64,000 nt of DNA from Nostocales cyanobacterium LEGE 11386 (GCA_015207155.1 JADEXK010000006.1:62001-126000), one strand, 5' to 3'. Shown: positions 36,341 through 45,985, counted from the stretch's first letter. The notes: a model not told the origin generated them from the letters alone. A program made the numbers and translations.

Positions 36341-37060
36341 ATGCAACAGCTATTTCCCGGAGAAGTATTTGCCAACACGGCGGATTTTGACATAGGTATT
36401 CGCCAACTTATACCCCGATATGATGAAATGTTGCAGGTAATTACTCATTGTTTGCCTGCCAAAACTCATCGTTTATTAGAATTAGGCTGTGGTACAGGGG
36501 AACTAAGTCTCAAAATACTCAAACGTTTTCCCAATGCCGAAATAATTGCCTTAGATTACTCACCCCGAATGCTGCAATTTGCCGAAAATAAAATCACAGC
36601 AGCTGGATATCAACAACGCTGGACTGGGATACAAGGTGATTTTGGTGAATGGGCAAATAATCCAGAAAAGTTAAATATTGGTAGCGAATTTGATGCCTGT
36701 GTTTCTTCTTTGGCAATTCATCATCTCCATGATGAGATGAAGTTAAAGTTGTTTGAGCGTATTGCTGTCAGTCTCAAACAAGGCGGTTATTTTTGGAATG
36801 CAGACCCTGTTTTACCAGAGTCGCCTACCCTAGCAGAAGTTTACAAGTTGGCACGAGAGGAATGGGCCAGCCAACAGGGAACTAATTTAACAGAAGTTCG
36901 CGCCAAGCTAGGTACTAGTAGTACACAAGGATACTCTAGTCAAGACCAATTAGCTACATTAAATACCCATTGGCAAATGCTGACAACATCTGGATTTAAG
37001 ACAGTGGCAGTACCTTGGAAATATTACGGTTTAGCTGTGTTTGGGGGAAGTAGGGAGTGA
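36341..37060 (+). CDS. Class I SAM-dependent methyltransferase
   Basis: 239 residues. LLELGCGTGELSLKI is the SAM-binding motif I, IIALDYSPRMLQFA motif II, and FDACVSSLAIHHLHDE motif IV with the His pair found in trans-aconitate and ubiquinone-type methyltransferases. GGYFWNADPV is motif V-VI. The substrate cannot be deduced. Its 3' end runs into an 8-bp tandem repeat, which supplies the last codon and the stop. It is convergent with the cobalamin-binding-type gene. Confidence 0.82.
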   Translation: MQQLFPGEVFANTADFDIGIRQLIPRYDEMLQVITHCLPAKTHRLLELGCGTGELSLKILKRFPNAEIIALDYSPRMLQFAENKITAAGYQQRWTGIQGDFGEWANNPEKLNIGSEFDACVSSLAIHHLHDEMKLKLFERIAVSLKQGGYFWNADPVLPESPTLAEVYKLAREEWASQQGTNLTEVRAKLGTSSTQGYSSQDQLATLNTHWQMLTTSGFKTVAVPWKYYGLAVFGGSRE

Positions 37061-37092
37061 GGGAGTGAGGGAGTGAGGGAGTGAGGGAGTGA
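37053..37092. repeat. Five tandem copies of GGGAGTGA
   Basis: An exact 8-bp unit is repeated five times, starting inside the methyltransferase stop codon region. Copy number is likely to vary by slippage. Confidence 0.9.
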
Positions 37093-37158
37093 GGGAAACG
37101 ATTGTGACTTTCCAATGACTAATGACTAATATTTACCCTACTCAGCACTCAGCACTCT

Positions 37159-38085
37159 TCATAAAGTTTCCCAGGCGGTTCCTTTGTAGCCGTAATCAAA
37201 AATTTCCGGATGTAAAATTTCTGCCAAGATTTCCAGAGAATCTGCTAGTCTTGGGCCTGGACGATTGAAGTAGGCATTGCCATCAGTAATGTAGACTCTG
37301 CCAGTTTGGGTGGCGTGGAGTTTTTGCCATTCTGGACGTTGAGTTAATAACTTGGCTTCTTGGCGAGTGCGATTTAAATCAAAGCCACAGGGCATAAATA
37401 TGATGATATCTGGATTACTGGTGATCAGTGTTTCCCAAGGTATGCAAGCCGAGGGTTTACCAATCACACTAAATAGTGACTGTCCTCCTGCCAAATTAAC
37501 CAATTCAGGAATCCAATTTGCAGCCGTCATCAAAGGATTAGTCCACTCAATACAGGCGACGGTGGGTAGTTCTGTTAAAGATAGCCCTTGGATTTTTTGC
37601 TGACAAATGGTAACGCGAGCTTCTAAGTTCTCTAAAACCTGAACTGAGTCTACACTAAAGGCGTTACCGACTCGCTCAATATCTGTCCACACATCCTTAA
37701 GAATATTTGGTTGCAAAGAAATAATTGTAGGTGAGGTATGGATAAGACTAGCAACAGCTTTTTCAACTTCTGGCAGGCTAACGGCACAGACATCACATTG
37801 GTCTTGAGTGACAATGTGTGTGGGTTGCAATTGCTCTAAAACATCTGTTTTGATTTGATAAATACTTAGAGCAGATTGCAACAAATCGTTGACATCATCA
37901 TGAATTTTGCGGCTATGTGCATGAGAGTCCAAGCGTGCTTGGGTGCAAACGGGGCGATTCTGAATTTCTGGAGGGTAGTCACATTCATGCGATCGCCCGA
38001 CAATTTGCTCAGTCAGTCCCAGGGTTGCTAAAATTTCAGTTCCACTGGGAATCAAAGAAACAATTCTCACACTGCTATTTTTCAT
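37159..38085 (-). CDS. Cobalamin-binding-type protein (BtuF-like, no signal peptide)
   Basis: 308 residues. The fold of periplasmic vitamin B12/siderophore-binding proteins is shown by RIVSLIPSGTEILATLGL, IVGRSHECDYPPE, PTHIVTQDQCDVCAVS, NPDIIIFMPCGFDLNRT and DGNAYFNRPGPRLADSLEIL. There is no export signal, as in the cytoplasmic BtuF-like proteins common in cyanobacteria, which are often cobalamin-binding proteins of unclear function. ATG 38085 has an excellent ribosome binding site (GGAGGTGA at 38090-38097). That site abuts one arm of a 10-bp inverted repeat forming a structured leader. No cobalamin riboswitch core is evident. Confidence 0.78.
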   Translation of the reverse strand: MKNSSVRIVSLIPSGTEILATLGLTEQIVGRSHECDYPPEIQNRPVCTQARLDSHAHSRKIHDDVNDLLQSALSIYQIKTDVLEQLQPTHIVTQDQCDVCAVSLPEVEKAVASLIHTSPTIISLQPNILKDVWTDIERVGNAFSVDSVQVLENLEARVTICQQKIQGLSLTELPTVACIEWTNPLMTAANWIPELVNLAGGQSLFSVIGKPSACIPWETLITSNPDIIIFMPCGFDLNRTRQEAKLLTQRPEWQKLHATQTGRVYITDGNAYFNRPGPRLADSLEILAEILHPEIFDYGYKGTAWETL

Positions 38086-38624
38086 TGTGTCACCTCCAGA
38101 ACAGCTGCTGTTATCTTAATTCTGACAAACTTTCAGCATTCGGGTATCTTTCTCTAGATGAATGCACGGCTGTTCTGGTAGTCAGTATTTATAGCAGTCA
38201 CCACGTAACTGAAAACATAAACTAATTATCAAACCCTGACACCAAGAGATGTTTCAGCCTGTTGCCTGCTATACATAGCTGTGCAGTAATTATTTATTCT
38301 TAGGTACAAGTCTAATCTTTATTTTAAATATGCGTATGAAGCACCTTGTTTTCTGTGAATTTTTGGATAAAGCTGCTTTTATAAATAACAAATATGATCG
38401 AGGTCATATTAACAATTTACTGTTTTATGGTAATCATACAGAAGTTAGAGCATTCACCCCAGCAAATTTACCTTGTAAGGGTGATGCTAGTTTGGTGTCT
38501 TCTATGTTAACTGAATGTAAGCATCAAAGACATTGCTGCCACCCACTGTTTCTGCTAATTCAGACTCGCTAATTCCTGGAGGGTATAAATTTTACAGACT
38601 CAATAAATTTATTTATAAGATTTG
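38086..38624. other. Divergent region before a histidine kinase
   Basis: Besides the structured leader at 38090-38178, no gene is convincing. An 80-codon frame at 38330-38572 has no recognisable domain. No remnant of the missing N-terminal PAS half of the following kinase is seen. Confidence 0.5.
38090..38178 (-). promoter_or_regulatory. Structured mRNA leader of the BtuF-like gene
   Basis: On the minus strand CCAGAACAGC (38178-38169) pairs perfectly with GCTGTTCTGG (38105-38096), enclosing a GCATTC/GAATGC + ATCT/AGAT hairpin and a CTGA/TCAG hairpin. The 3' arm includes the first GG of the Shine-Dalgarno GGAGGTGA. AACAG-CAG-CTGTT offers a competing short hairpin, so the structure looks switch-like. 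It matches no riboswitch class I can name. Confidence 0.5.
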
Positions 38625-40475
38625 ATGAATAAAAATATACTCCCCGGTTGTGAAAAACCCTGTGAAGTAATTGTAGTTAATCAAGACGGTTCTACCCTTC
38701 CTGTAGACCTACAAGGCAAAGTAGTTTCTTCCCAGGGACAACATATGCAAATGGTGGTGGTTAGAGATATTACCGAACATCAGCAAGTACAAAAGGCTTT
38801 GCAAATCAAAGAAAATGAGCGGCGAAAACAAAGCCAGACGCTGGTGCAGTTAGCTAGAAGCCAGACATTCCAGCAAGGCAATCTCAAGGCGGCGCTTAGA
38901 GAAATTACAGAAGCTGCGGCTCAGACACTCTTAGTCAAGCGAGTTGGCGTGTGGTTATATAAGGAAGACCGTTCAGCTATTGAATGCGTCGATTTATATG
39001 ATGTCAGCCAAAAAGAGCACACCTGTGGTACGTCTTTTTTAAAAGCGAATTATCCAGGATATTTTCAAGCTTTGGAAGAAGAACGTAGCATTGCAGTAGA
39101 TGATGCCATCAAGGACAAAAGAACTCAAGAGTTATCCACTTCTTATCTTTGTGTATTTGGCATCGCATCCCTGCTGGCGGCACCAATTTGGCTGGGGGGT
39201 CGTTTGGCGGGGGTAGTGTGCCATGAACACTTTGGTGAGGTGCGCCAGTGGACTTTGGCAGAAGAAAATTTTGCAGGCTCGATCGCAGATTTTGTCACCC
39301 TGGCCATAGAAGCGAGCGATCGCAACGCTGCACAAGAGGCACTGCGACAAAGTGAGGCGCGATTTAGAGCAATTTTTGAGCGTTCCTCTGTGGGCATTGG
39401 GCTAATAGATATGAAAGCACAAATAGTTGATACCAACCCGGCACTGTGTCAGATGTTGGGATACAGTCGGGAAGAACTATGTGGTCAGCGCTTTATCAAT
39501 TACATTGCACACCAACGGGGAGATTTAGCGCTTTACAAACAACTAATTTCAGGAATGCGTGTAGATAATGCTGAACAGTTGGTTGACATACATCATATTG
39601 AGATGGAAAGACGCTTCCTGCATCAAGACGGTGGTTTAGTCTGGACTCACCTCTCCGTTTCTATACTGCCAGATTATAATGATGAACCTGAATTTTTCTT
39701 AGCAATTATTGAGGATATTACTGAGCGCAAACAAACAGAATTAAAACTACGTGCCTCGCAAGCAGCCGCAGAAGCTGGTAGTCGGGCAAAAAGTGAATTT
39801 TTAGCAACCATGAGCCACGAACTGCGAACGCCTCTCAATGCAATTATGGGGTTGTCCCAGTTGCTACAACAAGAAATGGTTGGCTCGCTCAATGATAAAC
39901 AGAAGGAGTATATAAGTTGTATATATAACAGTGGGGAACATCTGCTGACAGTGATTAACGATATCTTAGACCTATCTAAGGTTGAGGCTGGAAAAGAAGA
40001 ACTATCTTTGTTGAGTTTATCAGTACCAGAGTTATGTAATTATGTTTTATCGACAGTACGCGATCGCGCTTTAGCGAAAGGCTTACAACTAACAAGTGAA
40101 ATTGACCCAAAAGCAGATGTGTGCATCGCTGATGCACGACGCCTTAAACAAATGCTACTCAATCTCCTGACTAACGCCATTAAATTTACCCCAGTAGGTC
40201 ACGTATCTTTAGCAGTCAAAAAAGTACCTGAAGGCACTAATTTCACGGTTTCAGATACGGGGATTGGTATTGACAATAATCAGTTCCAATTTTTATTTGA
40301 ACCATTTAAACAACTAGACAGCCGATTAAATCGTCAGTACGAAGGCACCGGTTTAGGTTTAGCCTTGACACGCAAGTTAGCGCGTTTGCATGGTGGAGAT
40401 GTCACAGTCGTCTCAACATTGGGTGTAGGCAGTCAATTCACTCTGTTTCTACCAGATCAAAAGCATCACGAATAG
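38625..40475 (+). CDS. Histidine kinase: partial PAS-GAF-PAS-HisKA-HATPase
   Basis: 616 residues, cytoplasmic. The first 50 residues look like only the C-terminal half (PAC) of a PAS domain, ending [16 protein letters not shown], so the gene seems N-terminally shortened. The GAF (about 65-215) contains [18 protein letters not shown] complete PAS (about 230-355) ends [15 protein letters not shown]. HisKA has the phospho-His in [11 protein letters not shown]; HATPase has [15 protein letters not shown] and [10 protein letters not shown]. No receiver or cognate regulator lies next to it. The start is ATG 38625 (a TTG precedes it) with no strong ribosome binding site. The GAF lacks a bilin-binding Cys-His. 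Signal unknown. Confidence 0.82.
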   Translation: MNKNILPGCEKPCEVIVVNQDGSTLPVDLQGKVVSSQGQHMQMVVVRDITEHQQVQKALQIKENERRKQSQTLVQLARSQTFQQGNLKAALREITEAAAQTLLVKRVGVWLYKEDRSAIECVDLYDVSQKEHTCGTSFLKANYPGYFQALEEERSIAVDDAIKDKRTQELSTSYLCVFGIASLLAAPIWLGGRLAGVVCHEHFGEVRQWTLAEENFAGSIADFVTLAIEASDRNAAQEALRQSEARFRAIFERSSVGIGLIDMKAQIVDTNPALCQMLGYSREELCGQRFINYIAHQRGDLALYKQLISGMRVDNAEQLVDIHHIEMERRFLHQDGGLVWTHLSVSILPDYNDEPEFFLAIIEDITERKQTELKLRASQAAAEAGSRAKSEFLATMSHELRTPLNAIMGLSQLLQQEMVGSLNDKQKEYISCIYNSGEHLLTVINDILDLSKVEAGKEELSLLSLSVPELCNYVLSTVRDRALAKGLQLTSEIDPKADVCIADARRLKQMLLNLLTNAIKFTPVGHVSLAVKKVPEGTNFTVSDTGIGIDNNQFQFLFEPFKQLDSRLNRQYEGTGLGLALTRKLARLHGGDVTVVSTLGVGSQFTLFLPDQKHHE

Positions 40476-40485
40476 CAATAAATAA

Positions 40486-40731
40486 TTACTGTTGTACAGA
40501 ATCAGTTTGATGCGACTCCAAAACCCCACTGCGAATCATTAGTTGCGGCCAGATTAACAAAAAAAATCCCATCCAAATAAAAACTGGTATGGAAACAAGA
40601 ACTGTCAGCCAAATAGTTTTAAATAATAACCAACTACCGCTAATCAGTATCACACCTGTAAGCAGTATAGACCAGGGTTGACACCACCAAGGTTTGTAGT
40701 GCCAAGGACTTAAAGACTTTTGTTGAGACAT
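40486..40731 (-). CDS. Small two-helix membrane protein
   Basis: 81 residues: a Trp-rich N-terminus (WHYKPWWCQPW), then two hydrophobic segments (SILLTGVILISGSWLLF and VLVSIPVFIWMGFFLLI) and a polar tail. It resembles the short cyanobacterial DUF6737-type membrane proteins with the WHYKPWWCQPWSI signature. Function unknown. Its stop is 10 bases from the convergent kinase stop. Confidence 0.7.
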   Translation of the reverse strand: MSQQKSLSPWHYKPWWCQPWSILLTGVILISGSWLLFKTIWLTVLVSIPVFIWMGFFLLIWPQLMIRSGVLESHQTDSVQQ

Positions 40732-40869
40732 TAGTTTTATTTGCTAAATTTACCAATACGTGATTTCATTCGTGGGGAAAAATGACCAAAGGGATCAGGA
40801 GAAAAGGAAACAAGGGGCATAAAATTTTCTACCTTGCCCCATGTCGAGTTTATTTGAGAGCAATGCTTT

Positions 40870-41388
40870 CTAGCGTTTTAATTGTGCTCTCCATTCTTCC
40901 AAGGAGATGTATTTATTATCCACAACATCTAAAGCTTCAATGACATCACCTGTATTCAAGACACGAAACCAATAAATCGTTGTATTGTGGTCTGGCTCAT
41001 CTTCAAATACTCGAACTGTGTAGTAGGGGTTATTTGGCGTGGGATAACCATCGACGATCGCACCTACCCGGATCTTCCCTTTAGAAAGCCGTTGAATTTC
41101 TCGTGCTTTACGTTGTACTAGCGGTAGCTTCCAGACTAAGTTAAAGGCTGTCTTTTCATCAATTTCTTTGGTAGTCTGAGAAACATTGACAGCAGTGGGT
41201 TGCTCTAACTCTGCCAAAAATGGTGAGGAATTTAGCCCTATCTGCAAATAGTTTTGGGGATTTTGGCTAATAGCTAACTTACCTGGCAATCCTATCAGCA
41301 AAGAAGCCATGACGGGAAACCAGATTAATTTGGCGATGAAGCTATCCTGAAGCATGTTTATTAAAGTTCTTGGCTTTTGTTCAAACAT
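40870..41388 (-). CDS. Exported hypothetical protein
   Basis: 172 residues from ATG 41388 (the frame extends to a TTG 24 bases upstream). A hydrophobic segment, LIWFPVMASLLIGLPG, at about 22-37 looks like a signal peptide. The C-terminal 90 residues form a compact domain (KIRVGAIVDGYPTPNNPYY, then VRVFEDEPDHNTTIYWFRV) resembling a PepSY-like or cystatin-like sheet, but no family is assigned with confidence. Likely periplasmic. Single gene. Confidence 0.65.
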   Translation of the reverse strand: MFEQKPRTLINMLQDSFIAKLIWFPVMASLLIGLPGKLAISQNPQNYLQIGLNSSPFLAELEQPTAVNVSQTTKEIDEKTAFNLVWKLPLVQRKAREIQRLSKGKIRVGAIVDGYPTPNNPYYTVRVFEDEPDHNTTIYWFRVLNTGDVIEALDVVDNKYISLEEWRAQLKR

Positions 41389-41758
41389 TGATTGTGTTTG
41401 GCAAATCCACAAATCGTCTTTGTAACAAATTGTAAAACAAAATTAGGCAAAAATAAAGGTGCATATTAAATATGCAATAATGTCAATATTGGTAAATAAA
41501 AATTAATATTTTGATTTCTATAACTACTAGCGTGACCGGACTAATTTAGTGCTATTTTATTTTGGTCACGCTACTACTATCAAAAACTTTCAAAAAAAGC
41601 GCAACTAAGTAAGAAACTTTTGCCTCAATTTCTTGCTTAGTTGCAATTTTCGCACATATCTAAACTATGTTTAGTTTTCTCTACAGGCGATTCCTGGTTG
41701 TAGCATAACGTGAATTCGATGAACCTCACCCCAACCCCTCTCCGACACGGAGAGTGGG
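41389..41758. other. Intergenic region with a half MITE
   Basis: Noncoding. The right end (41707-41760) matches the terminal arm of the element at 18330-18527 and makes a hairpin next to the following gene. Elsewhere GCAACTAAG / CTTAGTTGC (about 41600 and 41635) form a second inverted repeat around a CT-rich stretch. Confidence 0.5.
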
Positions 41759-41760
41759 TT
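41733..41760 (-). terminator. MITE-derived hairpin at the 3' end of a minus-strand gene
   Basis: AACCCCTCTCCG pairs with CGGAGAGTGGGTT (one bulged base) and lies immediately past the stop codon of the small exported protein. It is homologous to the arm of the 18330 element, so a repeat fragment appears to serve as the transcript end. Confidence 0.5.
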
Positions 41761-42121
41761 ATTTTACTTCACTAGCCTCAAACTTAGGCACCTTGCCTTT
41801 CTTAACTGCGACAATCACATCGAAGTGTGAGCAGTAAGAGAATGTGACATCGTTGGCTTTGTTGTAAAGGTTAACAACTTGACCTGCACCACCGGGTTGG
41901 ATACCGATTGGGTCTAAGTCACCAAAAAAGAAACGACGCAGTTGATCGCCACTACCAATCTGTCCCTTACTCTTGGTAAGCAAGTCTATTTTCTGTGCTA
42001 CAGATAATTCTTCAGCTGCTGATGCTTGCACTAATGCAGGATTAATCACCTTGAGTGGTGCATCCCAAACCGTGAAAAAACCAACTAAGGCAAAACTTGT
42101 AAGCAGAGGGGCGATTTTCAT
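41759..42121 (-). CDS. Small exported hypothetical protein
   Basis: 120 residues. An N-terminal signal-like region (PLLTSFALVGFFTVWDAPL) is followed by a predicted cleavage region near ASAAEE and a mature part with DLLTKSKGQIGSGDQLRRF and two short hydrophobic strands. Likely periplasmic. I do not recognise the family. An inverted repeat (TGAGAAAAT / ATTTTCTCA, 42224-42257) lies in its upstream region. Confidence 0.65.
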   Translation of the reverse strand: MKIAPLLTSFALVGFFTVWDAPLKVINPALVQASAAEELSVAQKIDLLTKSKGQIGSGDQLRRFFFGDLDPIGIQPGGAGQVVNLYNKANDVTFSYCSHFDVIVAVKKGKVPKFEASEVK

Positions 42122-42932
42122 TTATGACTCCTGGTGTTTGAGTTATTCTGAATGTCCAAGAGTATGTCAGTTGTAACTGAAGTGCATCTGAATCTAAGCG
42201 ATGATTTTCATGAGTTTATTCCTTGAGAAAATTTAGTTAATTCTCAGCATTTTCTCAGGCAATAATGGTATCTAAAATTTACAGCTTTATTTTATCTTTG
42301 TATAGTAACAAATAATTTTGATTAGGTTGATGTATGTACTTGATTTAACTGTGGGAAAAAGACAAAGGTTTAGAAGAATACAGTACCAGGCGAGTGGAAG
42401 TCACTGCTACACAGGCTTGACGCAGAGCTGCTTTCCTCGGTGAAGGGTATCTGCGCGGGTTAAAAACCTTGATTTTTTATAGTCTACTTGCGTAGGCTTG
42501 GCTTTTATAGCTGCATGAAGCCTATCGGCATCCGGAGGCTCTTTCCTTGGTGCTTTGCCAGATGTGTGTACACCGTAACGTCTTGTAGAAAAGAGAGGGA
42601 GGGAGAGGTTAATTTAACTGACGTTAACATGGAAACTGTTATGTTAAAAATATTACTAAAATTTATTGATATTTTCTTAAATTAAGGATACCTTGTGTAT
42701 GAATAATATCATTGAAAGGAAATAAGTACCATGTGCCATAAGTGACTAAATGCACTATCTCAACCAGCAGATAACAGTACATATCATGGTGGGTATAATT
42801 CTTTGGGTATAACTGCTATCAAGGTAAAACGCCATAAACACTGAACACTGCTCATATTAATTTTCAGGAATTACTTAGTACACAACTGAAGTTGCAATTA
42901 TTCAAACTCTAATAATTCAAGGAGATGTATCA
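42122..42932. other. Long noncoding region
   Basis: No credible gene. It holds the inverted repeat 42224-42232 / 42249-42257 and a GC-richer block near 42400-42600 that looks like decayed interspersed repeats (TTTCCTCGGTGAAGGGTATC, TTTCCTTGGTGCTTTGCCAG). The M15 peptidase promoter and its AAGGAGATG ribosome binding site are at the right end. Confidence 0.45.
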
Positions 42933-43700
42933 ATGGAAGATTCCACGGGGGAATTCCTCAACTTGGCAAAAATTCAGTCCTCTAATAGCACGATCAAAAT
43001 CACAGAGGCCGATGCTGACACCATCGCGGAAATACAAACTTTGCTTAACAAGACAAGTCTTTATACAGGTAAAGTTGATGGCATTGCAGGTGATTTAACC
43101 CAAAAAGCCTTTGCACAATTTAAAGAAAGTGTTTGGCTTGATTCTCCAGAATTGCTGGGGCCAACTACTGCTGCTGCATTGTTGGAGATAGCAGAAGGAC
43201 ATAAAGCCGTTGATGAACAAAACCAGAAACTTACACCCTTACCTACATCAACTTTAGGCACTAAAACTGGTCGCGCCATGAAGTTAGTAACTGGTGTTAC
43301 AGTTTACCAGAATGAATTGATTGTTCCTGGTATTCCTTTAACTTGGGGTGAATTCACTAAAGGATGTGACCCCGAAAGAGCGCCAGAGTCCAGAAATATT
43401 ATTAATAATATGATGAAGACGGCTCAAGGGTTTGGAAAAATCCGCGATAAATATGGTAGTCCAATTGCTGTCACTTCCGGTTATCGTCCACCTGCTGTGA
43501 ATCGGCGTATAGGAGGTGCTTCCCGTTCCCAACATATCCAAGGATTAGCAATTGATATTTATCCCGCAGATGGTAACTTTGGGCGATTAATGGAGATTTG
43601 TCGCGCCTCTGATTGCACTGGATTAGGAAGAGGAATGCATAGAGGTTTTATCCATTGTGATTGGCGTCCTGGTGGCCGCGTAGTTTTCAATTATCCTTAA
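42933..43700 (+). CDS. Peptidoglycan-binding M15-type D-Ala-D-Ala carboxypeptidase
   Basis: 255 residues. Residues about 25-95 form a PG_binding_1 repeat (IQTLLNKTSLYTGKVDGIAG, then LTQKAFAQFKE and LLGPTTAAALLE). The C-terminal part is a zinc peptidase of the M15 family: SGYRPPAVNRRIGG, SQHIQGLAIDIYPAD (zinc His and Asp) and IHCDWRPGGR (third ligand). It should trim peptidoglycan stem peptides or act as an endolysin-like hydrolase. No signal peptide is visible at the N-terminus (MEDSTGEFLNLAKIQ), which is odd for a wall enzyme. The ribosome binding site AAGGAGATG is strong. Confidence 0.85.
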   Translation: MEDSTGEFLNLAKIQSSNSTIKITEADADTIAEIQTLLNKTSLYTGKVDGIAGDLTQKAFAQFKESVWLDSPELLGPTTAAALLEIAEGHKAVDEQNQKLTPLPTSTLGTKTGRAMKLVTGVTVYQNELIVPGIPLTWGEFTKGCDPERAPESRNIINNMMKTAQGFGKIRDKYGSPIAVTSGYRPPAVNRRIGGASRSQHIQGLAIDIYPADGNFGRLMEICRASDCTGLGRGMHRGFIHCDWRPGGRVVFNYP

Positions 43701-43758
43701 CTCTCAAGAAAATGGTTAAAAATTCCTTTGATCCCAAGCACTGAAGCCACTGGGTTTA

Positions 43759-43778
43759 TACTCAGCACTCAGCACTTT
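43759..43778. repeat. Short heptamer tract before murG 3' end
   Basis: ACTCAGCACTCAGCACTTT, the same heptamer family as 28791-28925. A similar tract, TCAGCACTCAGCACTCTT, lies at 37142-37159, just past the BtuF-like stop codon. Confidence 0.75.
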
Positions 43779-43860
43779 GCTATAACACTTGGCTTTTGCA
43801 CCTATTCAATTTCTGAGCGGCGGCTTTTGCTGCTCAGATTTGTTTTTGTGGTTTTTATAT

Positions 43861-44934
43861 TTAACTCTCTACTATCTCACGCACTAAAGAGGCTAGCTTC
43901 TCTGCACTATCGGGAATAGCGATCGCTTTTGCATTCTCGCCCATTTTGGCTAACTCTGCGGGCGATTGTAATAAATGCAAAACCTGAGTTTGCAATATCT
44001 CTGTTGTTAACTCCGATTGCTTAAACGTTAATGCTGCACCAGCTTTAGTAAATACGTCTGCATTATAAGATTGATGGTCTTCGGCCGCAAAAGGATAAGG
44101 AATCAAAATTGCTGGCGTTCCACACACCGCTAATTCTGTCAAACTCCCAGCACCAGAACGACTAATCGCTAAATTAGCTCGGTGTAACAATGCTGCCATG
44201 TTGTCATAAAACGGTAATGCCATGTAGTTTGAATGCTTGAGACTATCGGCATCGGCATCGCGATCGCCTGTTAAATGTACTACATAAGCACCCGCATCAA
44301 ACCAAGCTTTAGCTGACTGGCGCACCAACTGATTGACCGCAACCGCGCCCTGACTGCCACCAAAGACTACAATTAAAGGCACATGATCAGGAATGGGTAA
44401 ATCTAACGATTTGTCAAGTCCTGCATCTAGGAATTGGGAACGTACAGGAGTACCCACACAGACATTTTGGGCCCGAGGTAAGTACTTTGCAGCTACGGCA
44501 AATCCTAAGGCTACCGCACTACACCAAGGCCCAAAAAAGCGAGTAACTTTTCCTGGTAAGGCGTTAGATTCGTGAAAAATCACAGGTAACCCAAGGGAAC
44601 GCGCTGCAATGACAGTCGGCCCGGCAATATAACCGCCTGTAGTGAATACACCTTGAAAATTTCCTTGTTTGAGGATTCGTCTCACTTGCACAATTGCCGC
44701 GATGAGTTTACCCAAAATCCGGAGTGTGGACAATCCAAAGCCTTGCTGAAACCCTTCAACTGCAATAGTATGCAAGGGATACCGTTTAGGGACAAGTTGA
44801 GTTTCTAAACGATTTGGGACACCCAACCAGGCAATTTCATAGTCTGGCAGTTTTTCAGCCAATGCGATTGCTGGAAACAAGTGTCCACCAGTCCCACTGG
44901 CAGCTATGAGTAATTTTATCGGTGCGTTTGCCAT
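43861..44934 (-). CDS. murG: MurG: undecaprenyl-PP-MurNAc-pentapeptide GlcNAc transferase
   Basis: 357 residues. The N-terminal glycine loop ASGTGGHLFPAIALAE, GVFTTGGYIAGP, VIFHESNALPGK, VVFGGSQGA and SRSGAGSLTELAVCGTPAIL with the UDP-GlcNAc-binding PFAAEDHQ region identify MurG. It makes lipid II at the inner face of the membrane. ATG 44934 is preferred over an upstream GTG. The gene is divergent from the following exported-protein gene and is not in a dcw cluster here. Confidence 0.93.
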   Translation of the reverse strand: MANAPIKLLIAASGTGGHLFPAIALAEKLPDYEIAWLGVPNRLETQLVPKRYPLHTIAVEGFQQGFGLSTLRILGKLIAAIVQVRRILKQGNFQGVFTTGGYIAGPTVIAARSLGLPVIFHESNALPGKVTRFFGPWCSAVALGFAVAAKYLPRAQNVCVGTPVRSQFLDAGLDKSLDLPIPDHVPLIVVFGGSQGAVAVNQLVRQSAKAWFDAGAYVVHLTGDRDADADSLKHSNYMALPFYDNMAALLHRANLAISRSGAGSLTELAVCGTPAILIPYPFAAEDHQSYNADVFTKAGAALTFKQSELTTEILQTQVLHLLQSPAELAKMGENAKAIAIPDSAEKLASLVREIVES

Positions 44935-45019
44935 CAACACTCTACCGTTTAGCGCCTAGCTTAACTAAGATAAAACAATTTCCTGACGTTCTCTACTCAA
45001 ATCAGTAAACTCTTACAAA

Positions 45020-45985
45020 ATGACTAACATTACTGCCTTATTATTGATACACCAACGAAGATTTCCCACTGGCATCTGGTTAATTTTATCCCTGCTGATA
45101 CTGGGTGTAACTAGTAGTTGGCAATCTGTTCAAGCCAGTACACCAAGGAATTTGCCACCCAATTCATCTCCGGTGGTAGACGCTAAACGAACAGAAACAA
45201 TTACTCTGCGGCAACGGCTAATCGACTGGAGCGAAAGCAGAAAGTCTAACGGTTTATCAGAAGGAGTACAAGTACAACGACCTGTTTCTCCCATTGTCTC
45301 CCAAAATGCACCTGCTGAATTAAAAAACCTCTTGACGCAAATTGATGAAGCAGCTAGCAAAGGCGATATCAAAGCAGTCATGCAATTATACAGTCCCAAC
45401 TTTACTCATGGGGATGGATTAAATCGCCAGACTTTGGAACAATCCCTAACTTCTCTTTGGCAGCGACATCCACAGTTACGATACAGTACACAACTGGAAT
45501 CTTGGAAATCTGAAGGCAATGTTATTGTTGCTGAAACAGTAACCAAAATTACAGGCTTACCTTCTGCTAACAGTAATAATTTGGCTCTTAATGCCACAAT
45601 TAAATCCCGCCAGCGCATTCAAGATGCAAAAATCGTCAGTCAAGAAATTTTATCTGAACGCACTTTACTAACTGCTGGTAGCAAACCACCCCAAGTTGAT
45701 GTGAATTTACCCCAGCAGGTGAAAGTAGGACAGCAGTATAATTTTGATGCAATTGTTCAAGAACCCCTAGGTGATGATTTTCTGCTGGGAACAGCACTGG
45801 AAGAACCTGTCCAAGCTAACAAATATCTCAACCCGACATCTGTAGATTTGGAATTGCTGACATCTGGCGGACTCTTTAAAGTGGGACGCGCACCATCTAC
45901 CCCTGGTAACCAATGGGTTTCTGCGGTGATTCTCCGGGGTGATGGGATGACAATGGTAACTCAGCGTCTGCAAGTTGTGAAGTAG
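45020..45985 (+). CDS. Exported protein with an NTF2-like domain
   Basis: 321 residues. The N-terminal membrane/signal segment GIWLILSLLILGVTSSWQ is followed by a Pro/Ser-rich spacer, then an NTF2/SnoaL-like region (LLTQIDEAASKGDIKAVMQL, then YSPNFTHGDGL and SLTSLWQRHPQLRYSTQLES). An immunoglobulin-like C-terminal segment (VNLPQQVKVGQQYNFDAIV) ends the protein. It is likely periplasmic or membrane-anchored, divergent from murG. Function unknown. Confidence 0.72.
   Translation: MTNITALLLIHQRRFPTGIWLILSLLILGVTSSWQSVQASTPRNLPPNSSPVVDAKRTETITLRQRLIDWSESRKSNGLSEGVQVQRPVSPIVSQNAPAELKNLLTQIDEAASKGDIKAVMQLYSPNFTHGDGLNRQTLEQSLTSLWQRHPQLRYSTQLESWKSEGNVIVAETVTKITGLPSANSNNLALNATIKSRQRIQDAKIVSQEILSERTLLTAGSKPPQVDVNLPQQVKVGQQYNFDAIVQEPLGDDFLLGTALEEPVQANKYLNPTSVDLELLTSGGLFKVGRAPSTPGNQWVSAVILRGDGMTMVTQRLQVVK

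Noticed and set aside
38090..38178. TPP riboswitch
   Set aside because: A UACCCG-like string is present, but the CUGAUCUGG...CCAGCGUAGGGA half is absent.
38330..38572. 80-codon frame upstream of the kinase
   Set aside because: No domain, no ribosome binding site, and odd composition; not a missing PAS half.
42488..42685. 65-codon frame before the M15 peptidase
   Set aside because: Composed of repeat-like sequence, Cys/Arg-rich, without a ribosome binding site.
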